64,000 bases of DNA from Coprobacillus cateniformis (GTDB lineage: Bacteria > Bacillota_I > Bacilli_A > Erysipelotrichales > Coprobacillaceae): contig NZ_WSNW01000001.1 of NCBI RefSeq assembly GCF_009767585.1, positions 2,448,090-2,512,089 on the forward strand. Direction: 5' to 3'. The translations under genes and the position numbers were made by a program. Shown here in pieces: positions 8,753-16,498 of this stretch. The notes beneath the pieces are model-generated. The model did no database searches. It was not told the origin of the DNA and was given only the letters and a program-made list of their open reading frames with translations. How positions within the stretch are numbered: position 1 is the first letter of the stretch; each line of letters starts with the position of its first letter.

Positions 8753-9139
8753 ATGAGTATAAATAAGAAAAAGGTAAGTGGAGCAAAGGTTTCTAAAACA
8801 GCAATTGCTTTTTATGTTTTATCAGCTTTATTAATGATTGGCTTTTTACTAACAGTTTATAATGTAACTGTTTATATTCAAAGTCTTCTATCAGCTGGTT
8901 CTATTTCTTTAACTGCAAATTGGATGGATGTTGTTTTATATTATGTCAATAATACAGCCATATATCTAGCATTAAGTGCACTTCTATTTGGAATGGGATA
9001 TGTTATTGCTTATATCAAAGGAAAAAGTGTGAAAACGGTAAAAGAAGTCATTGAAGATAATGTAGAAGAAGTTGTTGAAGATGATAATGAAGAAGTCAAT
9101 GATATCTTAGAAGAAACAAAAACAGAAGAAGAGTTATAA
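8753..9139 (+). CDS. Small membrane protein with acidic C-terminal tail
   Basis: 128 residues. A short Lys-rich N-terminus is followed by two hydrophobic helices (about 16-38 and 62-88). The last 35 residues are almost all Glu, Asp and Val (EVVEDDNEEVNDILEET), which should lie in the cytoplasm if the N-terminus does. The ribosome site GAGGAGGAAAT is strong and a terminator follows, so it is a real single-gene unit. I do not recognise a family. Such acidic tails could mediate protein or divalent cation contacts, but that is speculation. Confidence 0.7.
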   Translation: MSINKKKVSGAKVSKTAIAFYVLSALLMIGFLLTVYNVTVYIQSLLSAGSISLTANWMDVVLYYVNNTAIYLALSALLFGMGYVIAYIKGKSVKTVKEVIEDNVEEVVEDDNEEVNDILEETKTEEEL

Positions 9140-9147
9140 AATGAATG

Positions 9148-9170
9148 AGCATCTTTATGATGCTTTTTTT
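9148..9170 (+). terminator. Rho-independent terminator
   Basis: AGCATC (9148-9153) and GATGCT (9159-9164) around a 5-base loop, then a run of T. Ends the small membrane protein gene. Confidence 0.8.
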
Positions 9171-9190
9171 CTTTCAGTAAAGAATTATGT

Positions 9191-9196
9191 TATAAT
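9191..9196 (+). promoter_or_regulatory. -10 box (TATAAT) for the acetyltransferase operon
   Basis: A perfect TATAAT preceded by TGT (extended -10) lies 24 bases before the acetyltransferase start codon. The -35 position overlaps the end of the upstream terminator and is poor, as expected for an extended -10 promoter. Confidence 0.6.
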
Positions 9197-9219
9197 AGTC
9201 AAAGTGAAGGAGAAGAATC

Positions 9220-9753
9220 ATGATTTGCAAAACAAAGCGTTTATATTTACGAGAACTTGAGCAAGATGATTTTAGAGATCTTGCTGAAATATTACAAGAT
9301 CCAGAAGTTGTTTATGCTTATGAACATCATTTTTCTGATAATGATGTACAGGAATGGCTTGATCGGCAATTCATGAGATATGCCAAATATGGATATGGAT
9401 TATGGGCCATTGTTTTACAGACGACTGGAGAAATGATTGGTCAAGCTGGATTAACAATGCAGCCTTATCAAAACCAAGACATATTAGAGGTAGGCTATTT
9501 ATTAAAAAAGAGGTTTTGGCATAATGGTTATGCTTTAGAAGCAGTTCATGAATGTATACAATATGCATTTCATACTTTGAATCAAAACAAGGTTTACGCT
9601 ATTATAAAGGCTGATAATGAACCATCTATTCAAGTTGCAAAACGCTTAGGTATGAAAAAAGAGGATGAATTCATAACTCAGTATTATCATGGTGATATGT
9701 TGCATTATCTTTTTTCGTGTGAAAATAAAATTGAGGAGGAAAGGTTATCATGA
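9220..9753 (+). CDS. GNAT family N-acetyltransferase (RimJ/RimL-like)
   Basis: 177 residues, a standard length. It begins with ICKTKRLYLRELEQDDF, the typical opening of Acetyltransf_3 enzymes, and carries EVGYLLKKRFWHNGYALEAVHECIQYAF (acetyl-CoA-binding loop at about 90-118) and IKADNEPSIQVAKRLGMKKE (about 129-148), the conserved asparagine and helix of the fold. These enzymes move an acetyl group from acetyl-CoA to an amine; the acceptor here is unknown. GAAGGAGAA precedes the ATG. Its stop overlaps the start of the racemase gene (ATGA), indicating translational coupling. Confidence 0.85.
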   Translation: MICKTKRLYLRELEQDDFRDLAEILQDPEVVYAYEHHFSDNDVQEWLDRQFMRYAKYGYGLWAIVLQTTGEMIGQAGLTMQPYQNQDILEVGYLLKKRFWHNGYALEAVHECIQYAFHTLNQNKVYAIIKADNEPSIQVAKRLGMKKEDEFITQYYHGDMLHYLFSCENKIEEERLS

Positions 9754-10466
9754 AAACGATTGGTTTAATTGGAGGTATGAGTTGGGAAAGTACAGTTTCA
9801 TATTATCGAATTATTAATGAAGAAATAAAAAAACAATTAGGTGGATTACATTCCGCAAAGGTTGTTTTATATAGTGTAGATTTTGCAGAAATTGAAAAAT
9901 GTCAAGCAGAAGGGGACTGGTGTAAAAGTGCCAGAATTTTAACTGAAGCTGCTCAGAGTTTAGAAAAAGCAGGGGCTGATTATATTTGTATTTGTACAAA
10001 TACTATGCATAAAGTTGTTACGCTTATTCAACAAGGAATACATATTCCAATTATCCATATTGCAGAGGCAACTGCTCAAAAACTTCAACAGGAGCATATT
10101 CAAAAAGTCGCTTTGTTAGGAACAAAGTATACAATGACACAAATGTTTTATAAACAAAAACTTATTGATGCAAAAATTGATGTTCTTGTTCCTAGTGAAT
10201 CTGATATTGAGATTGTTAATAATATTATCTATAATGAGTTGTGTCTAGGTGTTATCTCCAATGATTCAAAAGAAAAGTATATAAAAATTATTAAAGATCT
10301 CGTATTACAAGGAGCACAGGGGGTTATTTTAGGTTGTACAGAAATAGGATTATTAATTCATCAAGAGGATATGAGTATTCCTGTTTTTGATACGACTCAA
10401 ATTCATGCTCAAAAAGCAGCTATAATGGCTATCGAAAACTCATATGTAAAGGAGAAAAACAAATGA
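9750..10466 (+). CDS. Aspartate/glutamate racemase family protein (YgeA-like)
   Basis: 238 residues. It opens with MKTIGLIGGMSWESTVSYY, characteristic of the broad-specificity amino acid racemase branch. The two catalytic cysteines are present: Cys82 in CICTNTMHK and Cys196 in LGCTEIGLL. Such enzymes interconvert L- and D-amino acids without a cofactor by two-base catalysis. It overlaps the acetyltransferase gene by 4 bases and the isochorismatase gene by 4 bases, so the three are made together; a D-amino acid N-acetylation or salvage role is possible but is inference. Confidence 0.9.
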   Translation: MKTIGLIGGMSWESTVSYYRIINEEIKKQLGGLHSAKVVLYSVDFAEIEKCQAEGDWCKSARILTEAAQSLEKAGADYICICTNTMHKVVTLIQQGIHIPIIHIAEATAQKLQQEHIQKVALLGTKYTMTQMFYKQKLIDAKIDVLVPSESDIEIVNNIIYNELCLGVISNDSKEKYIKIIKDLVLQGAQGVILGCTEIGLLIHQEDMSIPVFDTTQIHAQKAAIMAIENSYVKEKNK

Positions 10467-10990
10467 ATTATGATGCTATGATTATTATTGATATGCAGAC
10501 AGCTTTAATCAATGAACATCCATTTAATGAAAGAAAGGTGATTTCAAATATTCAGGAACTTATCTCTCTGTGTAGAATGCAGAATATTCCTCTTATCTAT
10601 ATTCGTCATGATGGAGGAACTGGTGATGAATTAGAGAAAGGGACTGAAGGTTGGGAAATACATAAAGCCCTTGCTCCTAGTCAAGAGGATTGTATTATTG
10701 ATAAAAAATATAACAGTGCTTTTAGACAAACAGTTTTACGTGAATATTTAGAAAATTTAAATGCTAAAAAAATTATCATGTGTGGTATGCAAACAGAATA
10801 TTGTTTTGATGTTTCTTGCAAGGTTGCATTTGAATATGGATATGAAGTGACAATTCCTAAAGATACCACAACAACTTTTGATAATGATTTTACAAGTGGT
10901 GAGAAATTAGCTCGTTATTATGAAGAAAAAATTTGGAATCATAGATATGCAAATGTATTATCAATCGATGAAATAAGAGATACTATGTAG
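10463..10990 (+). CDS. Isochorismatase-like cysteine hydrolase
   Basis: 175 residues. The catalytic triad of the family can be traced: Asp in IIIDMQTALI (about residue 9), Lys in IIDKKYNSAFRQT (about 79) and Cys in IIMCGMQTEYCFDVSC (about 111 or 116). Members hydrolyse amides or vinyl ethers (nicotinamidase, ureidoacrylate amidohydrolase, isochorismatase); the substrate cannot be read from sequence. It is the last gene of the acetyltransferase-racemase operon, starting inside the racemase stop, and is followed by a terminator. Confidence 0.85.
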   Translation: MNYDAMIIIDMQTALINEHPFNERKVISNIQELISLCRMQNIPLIYIRHDGGTGDELEKGTEGWEIHKALAPSQEDCIIDKKYNSAFRQTVLREYLENLNAKKIIMCGMQTEYCFDVSCKVAFEYGYEVTIPKDTTTTFDNDFTSGEKLARYYEEKIWNHRYANVLSIDEIRDTM

Positions 10991-10996
10991 TTTTTC

Positions 10997-11030
10997 AACT
11001 CAGTTCTTAAAAAGAATTGAGTTTTTTCTT
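10997..11030 (+). terminator. Rho-independent terminator
   Basis: AACTCAGTTCTT (from 10997) pairs with GAATTGAGTT (to 11023) with small imperfections, then TTTTCTTTT. Ends the racemase operon. Confidence 0.8.
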
Positions 11031-11171
11031 TTCTTGTTGTTATCAAAAGATATAGAGAGCATTCTAGAGAAGAGTTCAATGGAATAACTTCATGAACTGA
11101 CAATTTATATTTTTGATATAAAGACCAATGATGATGTTATGCAGTTATTAAATGATTTATAAATAATAAAT

Positions 11172-11189
11172 GGGCTGTAACGAATAAGA
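11172..11189 (+). repeat. Left terminal inverted repeat of IS relic 1
   Basis: GGGCTGTAACGAATAAGA, matching the opposite end of the same relic and, in its core GCTGTAACGAATAA, the end at 14151-14171 of the second relic. Confidence 0.65.
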
Positions 11190-11357
11190 TTTTTAAATCT
11201 TAGACATTATGCTTTTTTCTTTATGATAAATGAAGATTGGATAGTTTTAGTAATAGTACAAACATTTTAATTGTGAATAACTTTTTTAACACAATAAAAT
11301 ATATCTGTATTTTATGTTTAAAAATTCGAGATTTTGCAATGGCAATAAGTCGATTGC

Positions 11358-12580
11358 CTATTGTTTCTTATTGTGGTATTTCCTTACATTGAATCCAATG
11401 CGTACTAGATATATCTCTTTTTTACATTTTGGATTCCTCTTCTTCGTATCTGAGTATATTCAATATCCTGTTTTAGTAATCCAAACACTCCTTCTAATTG
11501 GATACTTCTTTGTCTTTTCATTTCTTTTCCTTGTGGTGTAGATAAGTTTTCATCTATTTTATTCTGCATCTTTGATTGGCTATGTTGCATATGTTTCATA
11601 TACTTCTTTATATCTATTCATAAAAGGGATAAAGTTTTTAGTATCCGTTGGATTTGTGAAGATTCCTGTATGCATAACGTATTCATCACTAACTCTTATT
11701 TGGAGATTATATCATGGTTTAAAGACACCAGTTTGATTATAGTCATCATATTTCATTTGTATAAATGTGGTATCATAATCATTCTTAAAATAACTATTTT
11801 TATCCCCACATATGTCTAGTGATGTTTCATATTGTAACAACTTGATATAACTGACTAATATAGTATCATATGGTCTTTGAATATCCGTTTTTCTTGTTCT
11901 GATACCATATACAATAGTAATATCTCTAGCTAGCATTATTTCCATTAAGTAGTTTGTAATTACTCCGATATAATCAGAGTATACTTTCCATGAGTTTGAT
12001 AATTTGTATGTGACATATCATTGATTAATGGAATATGGGTAGTTATTTTTTTCAAACTGTTTCCTTTGATAATTCAGCACTGCTTTCTTTCATATAAAAC
12101 TATTCTTCTTGGCGTTAGCTTCTAATTTAGTTCCATTAATATATAAGATAGAAGTATCAATAGTATCTAGTTCTATTAATATTTAGTGATATCATAAAAA
12201 ATATCTTCTATAAATTCTCCAAGTGAAGAGATAAAGCGTTGGAACGCCATAAAAAGATGAAGTCTCATTATTCGCCAAGTACATGTATTCAATATCATAT
12301 TTACATAACGCTTCAAGTTCTTTAAGACTAGGAACTTTATTCATAAATGCAAACAACACAACACTTAATATCATATGAGGGTCGTAGCCCTGATTACCAC
12401 GATGAGGTAATCGATTAAAATACCTATTTGTATTGATTCCTTTCATAACTTCTAAGAATGATGTCACAGGATCATCAACAGGAATAACAGTCAAAAAATC
12501 TAGTGGAAGTTTGAGTTGAAATGCGTTATACTTACCATTAAGTAATGGGTAATTAGATTCAATATTTCAATAGTATTCAT
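11358..12580 (-). pseudogene. IS1182-family transposase, multiply frameshifted
   Basis: Pieces of one transposase appear in order in different frames. The N-terminal part reads NYPLLNGKYNAFQLKLPLDF then VDDPVTSFLEVMKG and RGNQGYDPHMILSVVLFAFM (12494-12260 region). FYDITKY, double stops and then LYINGTKLEANAKKNSF follow near 12190-12090. Further on come TRKTDIQRPYD and LDICGDKNSYFKNDYDTTFI (11900-11750). The C-terminal MKRQRSIQLEGVFGLLKQDI and IGFNVRKYHNKKQ end at TAG 11358. These are the conserved blocks of the DUF772/DDE IS1182 transposases. The gene is shorter than usual, so internal segments are also lost. It cannot make a functional enzyme. Confidence 0.85.
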
Positions 12581-12594
12581 AATTTAATTATACT

Positions 12595-12635
12595 AAAATA
12601 ACACATAAACTCTACATGAGCTTACGTGTTATTTT
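12595..12635. repeat. Long hairpin upstream of the relic transposase
   Basis: AAAATAACACATAAACTC (12595-12612) faces GAGCTTACGTGTTATTTT (12618-12635): an 18-bp stem with two mismatches and a 5-base loop. A-rich and T-rich tails lie on both sides, so it could terminate transcription entering the element in either direction, as some insertion sequences do to limit transposase expression. Confidence 0.7.
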
Positions 12636-12658
12636 GTTTATTAAGACTATATCACTTT

Positions 12659-12676
12659 TCTAATGCGCTACAGCCT
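12659..12676 (-). repeat. Right terminal inverted repeat of IS relic 1
   Basis: Read on the minus strand AGGCTGTAGCGCATTAGA, imperfect match to the left end. The small membrane protein gene ends 25 bases further right. Confidence 0.6.
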
Positions 12677-12700
12677 CTCTCTATATTAAATATACTTTTT

Positions 12701-13150
12701 CTATTTGCTATTAATTATATTTGCATTCAGGGCAAATCCACAATCAAAATTTTTTTCAATATTATCAATGTTTCCATCATTGGTGGTTGCTGTTCCAGAA
12801 TATTTAAGGGTAGTTTCATTATCTTGGACTTCTATATCTAGTTTGATATCGGATTTGTCATAGTTATCCCTTATATATGCACAAAAGAATTCATGCTGCA
12901 TAATAATACTATTGGTTTTCAACTCTATAGATGCAGAAGGTTCAGCGATTCCAGTTGGTTCAATACTAATATGAGGTGCTTCAATTATAATGCCTTCTTT
13001 TCCTGTAGGACCATCACTAATTTTAATAGTAACCTCAGGGTGATATGAACACCAAAAATAATATGTTCCAACACTACAAACCATAAATACAATAACTGCA
13101 AATATGACTAAATTTCTTGTCTTTATCTTAAACTCCATATATTCTTTCAT
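12701..13150 (-). CDS. Small single-pass membrane protein of unknown function
   Basis: 149 residues from ATG at 13150, with AAGGATAG about 10 bases upstream. One transmembrane helix (about 13-33) follows a basic N-terminus; the rest should be extracytoplasmic, with strand-rich segments such as EVTIKISDGPTGKEGIIIEA and ELKTNSIIMQHEFFCAYI. Two Cys (FFCAYI and FDCGFALN) could form a disulfide. No known domain is recognised. It lies between the two IS relics next to a broken secreted-protein gene, an accessory-type setting. Its frame is intact, so it may still be expressed. Confidence 0.55.
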   Translation of the reverse strand: MKEYMEFKIKTRNLVIFAVIVFMVCSVGTYYFWCSYHPEVTIKISDGPTGKEGIIIEAPHISIEPTGIAEPSASIELKTNSIIMQHEFFCAYIRDNYDKSDIKLDIEVQDNETTLKYSGTATTNDGNIDNIEKNFDCGFALNANIINSK

Positions 13151-13209
13151 GTTTTTGACTATCCTTTCTTATTCTTTAAAAAGAACGACCTAATTGGTAA
13201 AATTATTGA

Positions 13210-13539
13210 TTAAATATTTGACTTAGTTATTTTGTATGTAAATCCTAGTTCACCATATAAGCAAGTTATAAAAAACTTACCATAAGCCGTTGTAGTATAA
13301 TTTAAGACTTTTAGATAGTTTATTGAACTAAGGTCCTTAGTCCAATACTCAGCATCATAACCTACTAGGATACCATCAATTCATTCATATTCAAGCTCAT
13401 TATAAATAATTTTATTATTCACTAGATAATACTTTACATAATCTATAATAATATAATTTTCTGCAGCATTTACACCAATACTGCTAGATGCTATAGTTAA
13501 CATAAATATTAATATCAATACTATTCTCTTTTTATTTAT
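13210..13539 (-). pseudogene. Small secreted protein gene interrupted by in-frame TGA
   Basis: A frame on the minus strand reads as a signal peptide (NKKRIVLILIFMLTIASSS then IGVNAA) followed by ENYIIIDYVKYYLVNNK and NELEYE, then TGA, and continues without further stop for about 57 codons through IDGILVGYDAEYWTKDL to ITKSNI and TAA at 13210. The first codon of the natural frame is ATA (13539-13537), where ATG would be expected; a TTG further in is possible. Missing start and one nonsense codon mark a recently broken gene. The mature product would be about 85 residues of unknown role. It is not a case of TGA read as Trp: TGA ends normal genes here (for example at 9753, 10466 and 37608). Confidence 0.6.
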
Positions 13540-13629
13540 CCCTTCTTTTAATTAAGTATAGATATATATATAATAAATTTTCGCCTACTTTCCATATATT
13601 ATTTATCCTTTTGAACAATTATATCATAT

Positions 13630-13650
13630 GGAACTGTAACGAGTAAATAG
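13630..13650 (+). repeat. Left end of deleted element
   Basis: Tip G then GAACTGTAACGAGTAAATAG. Pairs with the end at 14151-14171 and resembles the ends of IS relic 1, which ties the two relics to one family. Confidence 0.65.
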
Positions 13651-13729
13651 CTTGTATATTGTTTCTAAGTATGCAAAATCGCTCAGTTTTGCCAGATTTA
13701 TTAAAGATGATCTGACTATGCTAAATATT

Positions 13730-14057
13730 TTCTTTTAAAAGAACCAAGTATTGATTATCTTTTAAGTATAAGCGATAAACTGGAAACATATATGAATGAC
13801 AATGAGATTGAATTTGTTTATAGCAAAGGGAAAAGAAAAAGTGAAATACAAAAATTATATGATGAATTAAAAAAGAATGCTCTTAAACTGTGGGAATATG
13901 CCATTCATTTGGATACGCTGGGGGAGAGAGAAACAGCTGTTCTAAAACAAATCATGATGTAACATTTATGGATATGAAATATTCAAGATATTATAAAGAA
14001 AAGGAAAAGAAAACAAAAAGAAGCAGTTTATTTGTAAAAAGTAATACATGTTTTTAA
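13730..14057 (+). pseudogene. Middle fragment of an IS1182-type transposase
   Basis: The frame from 13730 reads LKEPSIDYLLSISDKLETY, EIEFVYSKGKRKSEIQKLYD and LWEYAIHLDTLGERE before stopping at 13962. Shifting by two bases at the GAGAGA repeat near 13926-13931 restores ERNSCSKTNHDVTFMDMK and runs to TAA at 14057. This aligns block by block with relic 1 (TRKTDIQRPYD, LDICGDKNSYFKNDYDTTF), so it is a different, diverged copy of the same transposase region. A two-base GA expansion best explains the break. Confidence 0.75.
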
Positions 14058-14150
14058 GTACATCAAAAAACACAAAAAGTTATTTACAACAAAAAATAAC
14101 AACCTCCATATATAAGAAAAAGAAGCTGAACGTTCTAAATAGCTAAAAAA

Positions 14151-14171
14151 CTATTTATTCGTTACAGCTCC
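14151..14171 (-). repeat. Right end of deleted element
   Basis: Minus strand reads G then GAGCTGTAACGAATAAATAG. It ends one base before the stop codon of the penicillin-binding protein gene. Confidence 0.65.
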
Positions 14172-14172
14172 T

Positions 14173-16041
14173 TTAATTATTTTTGAACCAGTAAACAACA
14201 CCATTTTCCTGATATTCACCACTGATGGGATTGATAGGAATCTGTTGAAGTTTTTCTGTAGGTTTATACCAAGATTCATCTTTTTGAAGTTCATTAGCCA
14301 TTGTTTGAAAGATAACTTTTGGAATTTTAGAATCTGTAGCCATAGTCATTTCACGATTATCATCATAGCCAACCCAACTGAGAATAGTGTAATTAGGATT
14401 AAAGCCTGCGCAAAGTGAATCATATGATGTAGAACCTGTTTTGACTGCAAAGGTTGTTTTGGTTGGATAAGCAGACATTGTTGCAGAAGTATAAGTATTA
14501 AATGCTTTATTGAATGGTGCAGTCAAAAGTTGATTGAGAATTAAACAAGTCTCTTTGTTCAATAACTGTTCATCTTTATTTTTACGTTCATACAAGATAT
14601 CTCCATGATCATTTGTTATTTTTGTAATTGTATGAACATCATTATATGTTCCCTCATTAGCAAAGGTTGTATAGATATTTGCTAATGAATAGATATTTGT
14701 ATTTAAAGTTCCTAAAGCCAAAGATGGATGTGGAGAAACATGTGTAAATCCAAATTTTGACAGAGCATTTACAAGAGCCTGCTCTCCTAAAAACATATGT
14801 GTTTTTACAGCGTAAATATTATCACTGACAGCAATTGCTTGAGCTAGTGTAATATCACTATTGGCATATTTCTTATTAAAATTGGTTGGAGCGTATGTTT
14901 TACCACTATCTAATTGAAAAGTTGTTGGCTCACTTTTAAATTTTGTTGTTGGAGTAAATCCATTTTCTAAGGCAATATAATAAAGAAGTGGCTTCATAGT
15001 TGAACCGATTTGGCGTTTTGCACTTGTTGCACGATTAAATTGAGAAGTTGCATAATCTTTACCCCCAACTAATGCCAGCACTCCAGCATCATGACTGTCT
15101 ACGATCATACTTGAGATTTCTAATTCCTCTTTATCTTTCATTTGATTATCTACTGTTTGATTAAGTTTATCTTGAACAGTTGGATTTAATGTTGTTTGTA
15201 CATTTAATCCTTGATTAATATAACTTTCTTTATAAAATCCTAATTCTTCCAATTCTTTAATAACAGCATCTTTATAATAAGGGTAAGAAAGAGTAAGTGC
15301 AGATGAAGGATCTTTATTTAGTTGAAATGGTGTTTTATAAATCTGATTGGCCTTATCTTGAGTTATATATTTTTCATTAACCAATTGATCTAAAACAAGT
15401 TTTTGGCGTTCTTTGGCTCTTGTCATATTTTTAAATGGAGAAAAATATTCTGGTCCATTCACAACACCAGCTAACATTGTTGCTTCATTTAAATCTAAAT
15501 TTTTAGGATCTTTATTAAAATAATAACGGGATGCATTTTTAATCCCATAAATCCCATGACCAAAATAAACTGTATTTATATAACCTTGTAGAATTGTATC
15601 TTTATCATAATGAGCTTCTAATCTGGTTGTTAAAAAAGCTTCTGTAATTTTTCTTGACCATGTTTTTTCATTAGTTAAAAACATCAATCGAGCATATTGT
15701 TGTGTAATCGTACTTGCACCTTCTGATTTTCCACCTTCAAGAACATTCGCCTTAACTGCACGTAAAATACCAATTGGGTCAAAACCTCTATGAGAATAAA
15801 AACGATGATCTTCAATTGCTACAATACTTGCTAAAAAGTCTTTGGAAACATCTTTTAATGCAATATCATTACTCTGCTGATTAGATTGATAAAATAATTT
15901 CTCGCTTTGATCATATAATTTAATATAATGACCTTGTCCAAGTTGTGGGGCAGCCATCATATAACTTACACCATATATAACCATTACAAAAACCATTCCA
16001 GTAATGATAACTCTACGAACCCATTTGACAAAAGTTTTCAA
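14173..16041 (-). CDS. Class A penicillin-binding protein (transglycosylase/transpeptidase)
   Basis: 622 residues from TTG at 16041, chosen because GAGGTGAT lies 5-6 bases upstream; an ATG at 16062 has no ribosome site. One N-terminal TM anchor (about 8-30) follows a short basic tip. The GT51 transglycosylase domain (about 60-230) has IEDHRFYSHRGFDP with its catalytic Glu, EGASTITQQYARLMFL, and the TTRLEAHYDKDTILQGYINTVYFG block. The transpeptidase domain has the SxxK motif GSTMKP, SDN in AVSDNIYAV, and KTGS near the C-terminus. It polymerises and crosslinks peptidoglycan outside the membrane. The stop codon nearly touches an IS-derived end, so the natural terminator may have been displaced. 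Confidence 0.93.
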   Translation of the reverse strand: MKTFVKWVRRVIITGMVFVMVIYGVSYMMAAPQLGQGHYIKLYDQSEKLFYQSNQQSNDIALKDVSKDFLASIVAIEDHRFYSHRGFDPIGILRAVKANVLEGGKSEGASTITQQYARLMFLTNEKTWSRKITEAFLTTRLEAHYDKDTILQGYINTVYFGHGIYGIKNASRYYFNKDPKNLDLNEATMLAGVVNGPEYFSPFKNMTRAKERQKLVLDQLVNEKYITQDKANQIYKTPFQLNKDPSSALTLSYPYYKDAVIKELEELGFYKESYINQGLNVQTTLNPTVQDKLNQTVDNQMKDKEELEISSMIVDSHDAGVLALVGGKDYATSQFNRATSAKRQIGSTMKPLLYYIALENGFTPTTKFKSEPTTFQLDSGKTYAPTNFNKKYANSDITLAQAIAVSDNIYAVKTHMFLGEQALVNALSKFGFTHVSPHPSLALGTLNTNIYSLANIYTTFANEGTYNDVHTITKITNDHGDILYERKNKDEQLLNKETCLILNQLLTAPFNKAFNTYTSATMSAYPTKTTFAVKTGSTSYDSLCAGFNPNYTILSWVGYDDNREMTMATDSKIPKVIFQTMANELQKDESWYKPTEKLQQIPINPISGEYQENGVVYWFKNN

Positions 16042-16076
16042 CTCTATCACCTCATCTCTCATTTTTACCGAAAGTG

Positions 16077-16085
16077 TGGTATAAT
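16077..16085 (+). promoter_or_regulatory. Extended -10 promoter (TGGTATAAT) for the DUF1934 gene
   Basis: TG-G-TATAAT at 16077-16085 lies 18 bases before the ATG of the DUF1934 gene; the -35 region is poor, as usual for extended -10 promoters. The start point would be near 16092, just ahead of the GGTGATGG ribosome site. It lies in the divergent interval with the penicillin-binding protein gene. Confidence 0.65.
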
Positions 16086-16102
16086 ATTCACGGTGATGGA
16101 AA

Positions 16103-16498
16103 ATGTATCAAACAAAAAATATCCACTATAAGTCTATTTTTAAACAAGATGGGCAAAGTGAAACTATAGAATACAAATCTAAAGGTATTCTTCATGTAGG
16201 TCAAAAGACACAACTCAGTTTTGACACAAAAGAGGGAACAATTGAAATAACATATGGAAAAGAAGGAATTATTTTAAAACATGGCATATCTATGTTGAAA
16301 TTTGATTTTGATAAGGAAGTTTGGAATCAATATCAACTTCCTTATGGCTTGGTTCCTTTAAAAACAAAGTTATTAAAATTCGAGGCTAATGAAGATCGCA
16401 TAAAAATGAAATATGATTTATATGACCAGAATGGTCTTATATCAACAGCTTATATCTTAATAACAATGATTCCATATAGTTTCCAGGAGGAACTATGA
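16103..16498 (+). CDS. DUF1934 (YwiB-like) beta-barrel protein
   Basis: 131 residues made of alternating strands (YKSIFKQDGQSETIEYKSKG, KTQLSFDTKEGTIEITYG, LPYGLVPLKTKLLKFEA) that end in a Pro-rich strand, matching the calycin-like DUF1934 family. In other Bacillota this gene often neighbours argS, which lies 2.4 kb downstream here on the same strand. No enzymatic residues are evident; it may bind a small ligand. Its stop overlaps the cardiolipin synthase start by 4 bases. Confidence 0.65.
   Translation: MYQTKNIHYKSIFKQDGQSETIEYKSKGILHVGQKTQLSFDTKEGTIEITYGKEGIILKHGISMLKFDFDKEVWNQYQLPYGLVPLKTKLLKFEANEDRIKMKYDLYDQNGLISTAYILITMIPYSFQEEL

Larger units (their letters stand above)
11172..12676 (-). 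mobile_element. Decayed IS1182-family insertion sequence
   Basis: About 1.5 kb bounded by imperfect inverted ends: GGGCTGTAACGAATAAGA at 11172-11189 and, on the other strand, AGGCTGTAGCGCATTAGA at 12676-12659 (14 of 18 bases agree). Between them lies a transposase gene on the minus strand broken by several frameshifts and stops. A long hairpin lies between the right end and the transposase start. The upstream flank (11031-11171) holds no gene, only a 24-codon open stretch ending at 11162 that may be debris. Element family is judged from the transposase fragments. Confidence 0.75.
13630..14171 (+). mobile_element. 542-bp internally deleted IS1182-type element
   Basis: The ends match in inverted orientation: GAACTGTAACGAGTAAATAG begins at 13631, and the minus strand from 14170 reads GAGCTGTAACGAATAAATAG (18 of 20 agree). 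Both are preceded by one more G at the tip. Inside is a fragment of a transposase on the plus strand only, with the N- and C-terminal parts gone. This is what a MITE-like deletion derivative looks like. The right tip touches the stop codon of the penicillin-binding protein gene (14173). No clear target duplication is visible. Confidence 0.7.

Noticed and set aside
11088..11162. Short open stretch reading ELTIYIFDIKTNDDVMQLLN
   Set aside because: Only 24 codons from a stop, without start or ribosome site; at most a gene remnant beside the IS relic.
13210..13539. TGA read as tryptophan
   Set aside because: TGA terminates intact genes here (stops at 9753, 10466, 23780 and 37608), and Trp is encoded by TGG throughout; a nonsense mutation is simpler.
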